Positions 7,788 through 12,002 of a stretch of 12,002 nt of DNA are shown here, piece after piece. Location: contig NZVW01000154.1 in NCBI GenBank assembly GCA_002697475.1, positions 19,285 through 31,286 of the forward strand. Direction: 5' to 3'. Every line of letters starts with the position of its first letter. The stretch's first letter is position 1. Below the pieces are notes generated by a model. It was not told the DNA's origin. It saw only the letters and a list, made by a program, of their open reading frames with translations, and searched no databases. Source of the DNA: Aquimarina sp. (GTDB taxonomy: Bacteria; Bacteroidota; Bacteroidia; Flavobacteriales; Flavobacteriaceae). The translations under genes and the position numbers were made by a program.

Positions 7788-8352
7788 CAAAAAAAATCTG
7801 CGAAAAAAATATAAGCAGCTCAGAGCTGAACTTACGGATTCTGATATTGAGGAACTAAGTATAAAAATTGCTAATAATTTAGTGCCCCTTGAAATATGGG
7901 ACAAAGAGTTCTATCATCTATTTCTCTCTATAAAAAAACAAAAAGAAGTAGAAACTGAATTCATACTAAATATACTTTTAGGTAAGGATAAGAATGTAGT
8001 TATCTCAAAAAGCAACTTTAATGACCTGGAAATGGAGCATTATTTACTTACAGATACTACAAAAATTAGAATTAACAATTACGGCATTCCGGAACCAGTT
8101 GATGGCATTAGTATAGATGTCCATAAACTCGATGTAGTATTTATTCCACTATTGGCGTTTGACAGTATTGGAAACCGAATAGGTTATGGCAAGGGGTTTT
8201 ATGATGTTTTCTTAAAAAAATGTAACCCTGATGTTATTAAAATAGGTGTTTCTTTTTTTGAAGCTGAAGAAAATATTAGTGACACCAGCGATAATGATAT
8301 CCCCTTAAATTTTTGTGTTACTCCTACAAAAGTATACAACTTTAACACATAG
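7774..8352 (+). CDS. 5-formyltetrahydrofolate cyclo-ligase (MTHF synthetase)
   Basis: This enzyme converts 5-formyl-THF with ATP to 5,10-methenyl-THF, recycling a stored or inhibitory folate into one-carbon metabolism in the cytosol. At 192 aa the length fits the family (fau/ygfA). Diagnostic stretches are an N-terminal basic helix (KKNLRKKYKQLR), NNYGIPEP (101-108), IPLLAFDSIGNRIGYGKGFYD (124-144; the Gly/Lys-rich GYGKGFYD binds phosphate), and a C-terminal DIPLNFCVTPTKVYNF. I chose ATG 7774 over the TTG immediately before it (7771). The gene overlaps the zinc hydrolase by 14 nt and is last in the unit. Many members of this family carry polyglutamated folate as substrate, which gives a possible but unproven biochemical link to a glutamate ligase. 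The chance that this is simply a housekeeping gene caught in the operon is considerable. A 9-bp inverted repeat spans its stop codon. Confidence 0.92.
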   Translation: MEATSKKNLRKKYKQLRAELTDSDIEELSIKIANNLVPLEIWDKEFYHLFLSIKKQKEVETEFILNILLGKDKNVVISKSNFNDLEMEHYLLTDTTKIRINNYGIPEPVDGISIDVHKLDVVFIPLLAFDSIGNRIGYGKGFYDVFLKKCNPDVIKIGVSFFEAEENISDTSDNDIPLNFCVTPTKVYNFNT

Positions 8353-8360
8353 TTAAAGTT
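8338..8360 (+). terminator. Perfect 9-bp inverted repeat at the end of the RimK unit
   Basis: AACTTTAAC (8338-8346) and GTTAAAGTT (8352-8360) are perfect inverse complements around a 5-nt loop (ACATA). The stop codon TAG (8350-8352) lies in the loop and the first base of the right arm. The stem is AT-rich and is followed by CCAAAAG rather than a T-run, so it is not a textbook intrinsic terminator. It could instead be an operator, because it ends 10 nt before the -33 element of the response-regulator promoter. The repeat itself is certain; its role is not. Confidence 0.45.
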
Positions 8361-8370
8361 CCAAAAGATA

Positions 8371-8400
8371 TTGCTTTATTCTATATCTTAGATACGTTTA
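8371..8400 (+). promoter_or_regulatory. Candidate Bacteroidota-type promoter of the response regulator
   Basis: TTG (8371-8373), a 19-nt spacer and TACGTTTA (8393-8400) fit the Bacteroidota primary-sigma pattern TTG / about 19 / TAnnTTTG with one mismatch in the last base. Transcription would start around 8405-8410, giving a very short leader before ATG 8415. It lies between the inverted repeat that ends the RimK unit and the receiver gene, implying the regulator is transcribed separately from that unit. Confidence 0.5.
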
Positions 8401-8414
8401 TTAACCCTTTTATT

Positions 8415-8816
8415 ATGCCCCAAAATATTGAAACCGTTTGCATCATCGATGATGATAGCATCTACATTAATCTTATCACTAAAATTTTAGAATTAAAAAA
8501 AATATCTAAATCTGTACTGGTTTTTAAAAATGGAAAAGAAGCTCTGGACTACTTTCAATCTTTAGTAGATCACGGTGATGCCAATCAGATCCCTGGGATT
8601 ATACTTTTAGACCTAAATATGCCTATTATGGACGGGTGGGAGTTTCTGGACCAATTTGCTGCTATTAATGAAAAGCTGCCAGAGAGGACAAACCTTTATG
8701 TAGTCAGTTCTTCCATAAACCTAAGAGATATAGACAGAGCTAAGTCTATAGACATTGTATCAGACTACATTACCAAACCCTTAAATCTTGATGATTTTGA
8801 CAAAATATTAAATTAA
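8415..8816 (+). CDS. Single-domain response regulator (CheY-like receiver)
   Basis: This 133-aa protein is a receiver domain and nothing else, so it must work by phosphorylation-dependent binding to a partner. Visible features are the acidic pocket Asp12-Asp13-Asp14 (IIDDDSIY), phospho-acceptor Asp66 in LLDLNMPIMDGWEF, the switch Ser residues in YVVSSSI (about 98-100) and the conserved Lys121-Pro122 in YITKPLN. All catalytic residues are present. The loop between helix 2 and strand 3 (about 48-60, SLVDHGDANQIPG) is slightly longer than in CheY, a form common among stand-alone receivers of Cytophagales and Flavobacteriia that pair with multi-sensor hybrid kinases. No kinase gene is nearby, so the partner is unknown. 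It ends TAA, convergent with lspA and overlapping it by 4 nt (shared TTAA), leaving no room for a terminator between them. Confidence 0.92.
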   Translation: MPQNIETVCIIDDDSIYINLITKILELKKISKSVLVFKNGKEALDYFQSLVDHGDANQIPGIILLDLNMPIMDGWEFLDQFAAINEKLPERTNLYVVSSSINLRDIDRAKSIDIVSDYITKPLNLDDFDKILN

Positions 8817-9418
8817 CTGTGCTTAGGAAATGCTTTTTTGTAAAATACAATCAGAAGGAAAACACCTATACTAATAGCCGAGTCCGCAATATTAAAGACC
8901 GGATCAAAAAACGAGAAGTGTTCTCCTCCCCATATAGGTATCCATTCAGGCAAAATTCCATCATAGAAGGTAAATTGTATCATATCCACCACTTTACCGT
9001 GGAAAATTGTTTCATATCCTCCTGCTTCAGGCAAGAAAGTGGCTACCTCAATCTGTGTGCTCTGACTAAATAACACTCCATAAAATACAGAGTCAATTAT
9101 ATTACCAAATGCTCCGGCAAATATTAAGGCTATACAAAAAGTCAATATGGCTGGACTATTCTTTTTTACGGAATCATATAACCAGTATCCTATTCCACAT
9201 ATGGCTACCAGTCTAAATAAAGTAAGTACTAATTTGCCATAACTGCCAGGCAACTCAACACCCCAGGCCATTCCTTTATTTTCTACAAATACAATTCTAA
9301 ACCAAGAAAATACCGATACTTCTTCATGAAGTGCGAAATTAGTTTTGATATATATTTTTGAGATTTGATCAATTAGTAAAACTAAAATGATCACTATGAT
9401 AGATTTTTTTAAAGACAT
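8813..9418 (-). CDS. lspA: Lipoprotein signal peptidase (signal peptidase II)
   Basis: LspA is an inner-membrane aspartyl protease that removes signal peptides from diacylglyceryl-modified prolipoproteins. The 201-aa protein has four hydrophobic segments (about 5-24, 62-82, 91-112, 176-194). Conserved motifs are DQISK (Asp17), VENKGMAWG (45-53), GAFGNIID (102-109), VVDM with catalytic Asp145, and FNIADSAI with catalytic Asp179, matching E. coli Asp114 and Asp141. It is longer than the E. coli protein (164 aa), mainly through about 30 extra residues between GNIID and VVDM (about 113-141, FSQSTQIEV...), which would lie on the periplasmic side; bacteroidal LspA proteins commonly carry such an insert. 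The ATG at 9418 gives a proper N-terminal lysine-plus-hydrophobic start. A good own promoter lies just upstream. Its stop overlaps the convergent receiver gene. The gene is intact. Confidence 0.97.
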   Translation of the reverse strand: MSLKKSIIVIILVLLIDQISKIYIKTNFALHEEVSVFSWFRIVFVENKGMAWGVELPGSYGKLVLTLFRLVAICGIGYWLYDSVKKNSPAILTFCIALIFAGAFGNIIDSVFYGVLFSQSTQIEVATFLPEAGGYETIFHGKVVDMIQFTFYDGILPEWIPIWGGEHFSFFDPVFNIADSAISIGVFLLIVFYKKAFPKHS

Positions 9419-9453
9419 CTTTACTGTATTGCTACTTTAATTTGATTGACGGA

Positions 9454-9485
9454 CAAAAATAGCTTTTTTATTTTAGTTGTTCTAA
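9454..9485 (-). promoter_or_regulatory. Candidate Bacteroidota-type promoter of lspA
   Basis: On the minus strand TATTTTTG (9461-9454) is a full match to the -7 element TAnnTTTG. TTAG (9485-9482), 20 nt upstream, is an acceptable -33 element; TTTG (9490-9487) is better in sequence but 25 nt away. The leader to ATG 9418 would be about 30 nt. This suggests lspA is transcribed separately from the three DUF4097 genes upstream, though read-through is possible because I see no clear terminator between them. Confidence 0.5.
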
Positions 9486-9499
9486 GCAAAATAATGAAC

Positions 9500-10120
9500 T
9501 CATTCAATTCCAATCACATTAATATTTCCTCTTACGGAATTTAGGTTTATTACATGGGTGCCTCCTAAATGCTCCTTGTGTACCTCTCCTAATTTTGATA
9601 TTGCAGAAACTACCGCGTCCAATGTCTGTACCTCGATGTTACCATTTATGGTATTAATAGTTGCATTACCCATAAAAGAATGTAATTTACAATCACCTGA
9701 AAATAATTCAGCTACAAGCAATTTATAATTTCCGCTCACGGAGATGGAAGCATTTCTTGAGTTAATGAATACTTCTAAATTATCGGGTATTTCAATTACT
9801 ACTTTAATTGCATGAACTTTATGCGCACTTAGTTTATCATTATAATTACGAACAAACGGTTGCTGAGCCTCTTTTATAATTAATGTTGTATTATTTCTTT
9901 CTGCATTGATTAGTAACTTATCTTCAAACTCTCCCTCAGCAATGGCACTGAAGACAATTTGGTTTTTATGATTATTGACTATTTCGATCTGAAAGGTATT
10001 ATCAAGATGTATTTCCAGTTGATGAAGCTCGTTTGCATCGATAGTTTTATCTACAGTAGACTGAGAATAAATCTCATTTCTAAATATAAATACTCCTAAA
10101 AATAAAAATAACCACCTCAT
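9500..10120 (-). CDS. Exported DUF4097-type beta-repeat protein, third in the tandem set
   Basis: No biochemical function is known for this protein. I place the start at ATG 10120 (206 aa), because the sequence from there, MRWLFLFLGVFIFRN... to IYSQ, is a normal signal peptide. The longer frame from ATG 10189 adds 23 residues without export features and overlaps the preceding gene. The mature part has short beta-strand repeats typical of DUF4097/DUF2807-like parallel-beta proteins (LEVFINSRNASISVSG, ATINTINGNIEVQTL, GNINVIGIE), though it is the most diverged of the three. A periplasmic or cell-surface location is inferred. With the start at 10120 there is a 40-nt gap after the previous stop, and the start codon lies in the loop of a strong hairpin. 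It is last of three same-strand relatives; lspA follows after 81 nt. Confidence 0.75.
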   Translation of the reverse strand: MRWLFLFLGVFIFRNEIYSQSTVDKTIDANELHQLEIHLDNTFQIEIVNNHKNQIVFSAIAEGEFEDKLLINAERNNTTLIIKEAQQPFVRNYNDKLSAHKVHAIKVVIEIPDNLEVFINSRNASISVSGNYKLLVAELFSGDCKLHSFMGNATINTINGNIEVQTLDAVVSAISKLGEVHKEHLGGTHVINLNSVRGNINVIGIE

Positions 10121-10140
10121 TTGACTAAGGTAGTTATTTT
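10105..10140 (-). promoter_or_regulatory. 13-bp RNA hairpin holding the start codon of the third DUF4097 gene in its loop
   Basis: In the minus-strand transcript AAAATAACTACCT (10140-10128) pairs with AGGTGGTTATTTT (10117-10105) around the 10-nt loop TAGTCAAATG. All 13 positions pair, with one G-U wobble that would be an A-C mismatch in a plus-strand transcript. The stem is followed by TATTTTTAGG, a U-rich run. The AUG at 10120-10118 is the last three bases of the loop. Possible roles are control of translation start, partial transcription termination inside the operon, or an mRNA end-point after the second gene. The pairing is directly visible; the role is inference. Confidence 0.55.
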
Positions 10141-10160
10141 CATTTTTTACACTTAAAAAA

Positions 10161-10874
10161 TTATTGCTTTCGGATAAAAATATCTCCACTTACCGTTTTT
10201 AATTCCAGATCATTTTTTACATCCCCAAAACTACCTGTAACTTTACTTCCTACTATCCTGTTTTTCCCTTGGTCAAATTCCATTTCCTTATCAGAATATA
10301 TCATTCCGGTTACAGTCTCTGCTTTTAGTCTGGATTTAGCAATATTTATATCAATATCTCCACTTACTGTTTTTAACTCCAAATTACCATTATAATTTTT
10401 GATATCGATGTTGCCGCTTATAATATCTACCTGAAGCTGTCCGTTAAAATCCTGAGAGGTGACATTCCCTGAAATGCTTTTAATTCTAAAACTTGAATTA
10501 GCCGGCACGTACACAGTATATTTAGCATCGATATTAAGATTATTACACGGATCCCAATTGTTTTTCTTATTAGAACCTTTTTCTCTTTTCCATAAATCAA
10601 AAAGTTCACCATAATCTGATTCAATCTGCAAAACTGACGAGCTATTATCCACCTTCAGGCTAAAGTAATCTGTATATTCATCTCCATTAATATCAACTTC
10701 TGCTTTAATATATACTTGTTTTTTATTCCAGGTTTTAACTTCTATATCATCAGCAAATTTGAACTCCGCTAAAATTTTCTCTGAATTAAAATCGATTGTT
10801 TTTTCAAATGTTTTTTGCGCTTGTAATTGACTAAAGACTAAGCACACTAATAGTGTTTTTAAAATTGCTTTCAT
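10161..10874 (-). CDS. Exported DUF4097-type beta-repeat protein, second in the tandem set
   Basis: This 237-aa protein has a signal peptide ending FSQLQA-Q (residues 1-19) and no lipobox cysteine at the cleavage point. After a less regular N-terminal part (about 21-125, with DIEVKTWNKKQVYIKAEV), the C-terminal half is built of short repeats of about 16-20 residues with a V-S/T-G core: IKSISGNV (131), VDIISGNIDI (149), LELKTVSGDIDI (165), LKAETVTGMIY (183) and LELKTVSGDIFI (223). Such repeats stack as a parallel beta solenoid in DUF4097 proteins. Two of the units are still near-identical in DNA, 174 nt apart. Two solvent-type insertions rich in charge (about 90-108) break the N-terminal part. 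Function is unknown. Related operons in Bacteroidota often follow an ECF sigma factor and anti-sigma pair, which I do not see in this window. Confidence 0.85.
   Translation of the reverse strand: MKAILKTLLVCLVFSQLQAQKTFEKTIDFNSEKILAEFKFADDIEVKTWNKKQVYIKAEVDINGDEYTDYFSLKVDNSSSVLQIESDYGELFDLWKREKGSNKKNNWDPCNNLNIDAKYTVYVPANSSFRIKSISGNVTSQDFNGQLQVDIISGNIDIKNYNGNLELKTVSGDIDINIAKSRLKAETVTGMIYSDKEMEFDQGKNRIVGSKVTGSFGDVKNDLELKTVSGDIFIRKQ
10180..10384 (-). repeat. Internal near-identical 31-bp repeat pair in the second DUF4097 gene
   Basis: The 31-bp stretches at 10180-10210 and 10354-10384 differ at three positions and lie exactly 174 nt (58 codons) apart in frame. Each codes for the core LELKTVSGDI. 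A looser copy occurs in the first DUF4097 gene around 11063-11092 (LELKTAMGEI). The likeness at DNA level, including synonymous positions, points to recent duplication or gene conversion between solenoid units. Confidence 0.75.
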
Positions 10875-10906
10875 AACTGTTTGATTTTTGATTGATGATG
10901 ACCTTT

Positions 10907-11665
10907 TTATTTCTTTCTAAGATATATATTGCCCGTAGAGGATCTTAAACTAATTTGAACCCCGCCATTATTTAATTGTGTATTAATTGCTCTCTTTCCA
11001 GCTATAATTTTCATATCCTCATCCTTCACAGGAAATTTAATGTCAAAATCGGTATAGATTTCTCCCATTGCTGTTTTTAGTTCCAGATTAGCCGGGGTGG
11101 AAGAAGGTAGACTAACATCAATTGCTCCGGTTGCGGATATGATAGATATGGGAGAACTTTGACTAACCTTAGAAAATATTATATTGATCACTCCTGTAGA
11201 GGATTTTGCTACTACCGGACCTGTAACATCTTCAAGAGTTATAGACCCTACATTAGTATCCGCTTCAATCTCTGCAGCAAACCCTTTAATATAAATACTA
11301 CCTAAATTACTACGCTCCACAGCTAAGTTTACAGTTTGGGGCAAAAATATTTCCAGTTTAGATGAATATGTATTCTTTAAGTTGGTGATGATTAGCGTCT
11401 CTCCATCTTTTTTTGCATACAGACCAAAGCCTGTATTGTCACTTCCTCCTGCGTAAACCGCTTTTAAACCTTTTGCTTTTTCAGGTATCTCGCGATCCTC
11501 ACCAATAATCAAAAGTTCATTTTTATCATGAGCCTTAATTTCTACTCCGGATTCAGATCTTATCACCACCTTTTTGATTCCCTGTAAGGATTGGTTGTAA
11601 TTTTTTTGAGCAAACACATTGCTGCTAAAAATTAAAAGTACTATCGCTATTATAAACTGTTTCAT
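10907..11665 (-). CDS. Exported DUF4097-type beta-repeat protein, first in the tandem set
   Basis: This 252-aa protein has a clear signal peptide (residues 1-19, ending SSNVFA, then QKNYNQ). The rest is a run of short strands with a glycine turn, as in DUF4097: VVIRSESGVEIKAHD (33-47), VERSNLGSIYIKG (116-128), EADTNVGSITLEDVTG (134-149), AKSSTGVINIIF (153-164), ISATGAIDVSLP (176-187), LELKTAMGEIYTDF (194-207) and LRSSTGNIYLRKK (240-252). It shares its LELKT.xGxI unit and basic RKK/RKQ end with the second gene, so the set probably arose by duplication. A segment at about 55-100 (GLKAVYAGGSDNTGFGLYAKK) has the form often seen in this family before the solenoid. Location is periplasm or cell surface by inference; function is unknown. 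It begins the three-gene unit, with a 32-nt gap to the second gene. Confidence 0.85.
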   Translation of the reverse strand: MKQFIIAIVLLIFSSNVFAQKNYNQSLQGIKKVVIRSESGVEIKAHDKNELLIIGEDREIPEKAKGLKAVYAGGSDNTGFGLYAKKDGETLIITNLKNTYSSKLEIFLPQTVNLAVERSNLGSIYIKGFAAEIEADTNVGSITLEDVTGPVVAKSSTGVINIIFSKVSQSSPISIISATGAIDVSLPSSTPANLELKTAMGEIYTDFDIKFPVKDEDMKIIAGKRAINTQLNNGGVQISLRSSTGNIYLRKK

Positions 11666-11798
11666 TTGTTTGTATTTATTATGTTTTTAATGGTCAAATG
11701 GAATTCGCCAATAATCATCTCAATTAGTATCAAGAATGGTAACGACTCATTTGATTTGTTTAAAATTTAAAAATTAAATTAGTGACGGAAGAGCAACC
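11666..11798. other. Leader region upstream of the DUF4097 set
   Basis: This 133-bp AT-rich gap lies between the stop of the unrecognised upstream gene and the first DUF4097 gene, both on the minus strand. I find no full TAnnTTTG element with a TTG partner on the minus strand, so the unit may use another sigma factor or be read through from upstream. A minus-strand frame of 18 codons (ATG 11718, stop 11664-11662) ends in an ATGA overlap with the first DUF4097 start. It is noted but not called a gene. Confidence 0.4.
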
Positions 11799-12002
11799 TT
11801 AACCTGGTCTTTTACGTAATCTGGTGTCTCTTCCTGATCTAAAATCTTCTGCATAGAAAACCTTGTCTAAAAAATCATCTGGTATCTTTCTACCTTCATA
11901 AAATAAACGGGCGTGGTGGGTACGTGTAAGAGAGCCTATAGATGGTAATTCAATAGTAGTTGGTCTAGGTTTGAATTTTGGTGGTTCAAAATGAAACTCT
12001 GG
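11799..12002 (-). CDS. C-terminal 67 residues of an unrecognised protein, cut by window end
   Basis: An open minus-strand frame enters from the window end and stops at TAA 11801-11799. I do not recognise it. The visible tail starts proline-rich (PEFHFEPPKFKPRPTT), then reads as a mixed charged, probably helical stretch (GSLTRTHHARLFYEG, then KIPDDFLDKVFYAEDF) and closes with an arginine-rich RSGRDTRLRKRPG. There is no transmembrane segment or barrel-type terminal Phe, so a cytosolic protein is likely. It does not look like an ECF sigma or a zinc-binding anti-sigma factor, the usual partners upstream of DUF4097 genes. The frame is believed real because it is open through the visible 67 codons, has a balanced composition and ends shortly before a gap with no other coding signal. 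Confidence 0.6.
   Translation of the reverse strand, partial: PEFHFEPPKFKPRPTTIELPSIGSLTRTHHARLFYEGRKIPDDFLDKVFYAEDFRSGRDTRLRKRPG

Noticed and set aside
8819..9073. Plus-strand 84-aa open frame after the receiver gene
   Set aside because: Antisense to lspA, including the bases coding for its catalytic motifs.
9482..9525. Inverted repeat AATGA-AC-TCATT at the end of the third DUF4097 gene as terminator
   Set aside because: Only a 5-bp stem with a 2-nt loop, too weak, and it overlaps the likely lspA promoter.
10121..10189. 23-residue N-terminal extension of the third DUF4097 protein
   Set aside because: It would bury the signal peptide behind a polar stretch and overlap the previous gene by 29 nt; ATG 10120 gives a normal signal peptide.

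Overview
The window is about 12 kb of AT-rich DNA from a member of the Bacteroidota, probably a free-living Cytophagales or Flavobacteriia-type bacterium. The basis is the gene content (an outer-membrane patatin/BamA-type protein, tandem DUF4097-type exported proteins, a short-form homogentisate dioxygenase, a lone receiver domain), the lack of Shine-Dalgarno sequences before most genes, and two candidate promoters that fit the Bacteroidota pattern TTG / about 19-20 nt / TAnnTTTG. The finer placement is inference.

Layout. Positions 1-1049 (minus) hold most of homogentisate 1,2-dioxygenase, cut off by the window start. Positions 1247-5332 (minus) are a two-gene unit, uvrC followed with no spacer by a patatin-like phospholipase with a POTRA domain and outer-membrane barrel. 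A 175-bp divergent region separates it from a plus-strand four-gene unit (5508-8352): retropepsin-like peptidase, RimK-type glutamate ligase, AspA/AstE-type zinc deacylase/carboxypeptidase, and 5-formyltetrahydrofolate cyclo-ligase, each overlapping the next by 1-14 nt. A single-domain response regulator (8415-8816, plus) has its own promoter and converges on lspA (8813-9418, minus), sharing a TTAA stop. Upstream of lspA are three tandem minus-strand genes for exported DUF4097-type proteins (9500-11665), then the C-terminal end of an unrecognised minus-strand gene (11799-12002).

How the genes work together. The most coherent system is the RimK unit: an ATP-grasp ligase able to add glutamates to a protein tail or small molecule is co-translated with two hydrolases of different classes that could trim or remove such a modification. 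RimK-retropepsin associations are already known from other bacteria, so the parts are not new. The three-enzyme combination with a folate enzyme in a Bacteroidota, with tight overlaps and a TTG start, is still worth testing. The second notable signal is an RNA hairpin of 13 base pairs in the DUF4097 operon, continuous only in the sense transcript because of a G-U pair, with the likely AUG of the last gene in its loop and a U-rich run after it. A 9-bp perfect inverted repeat over the stop codon of the RimK unit is a third structural signal. I saw no tRNA, rRNA, CRISPR array, insertion sequence or phage gene.
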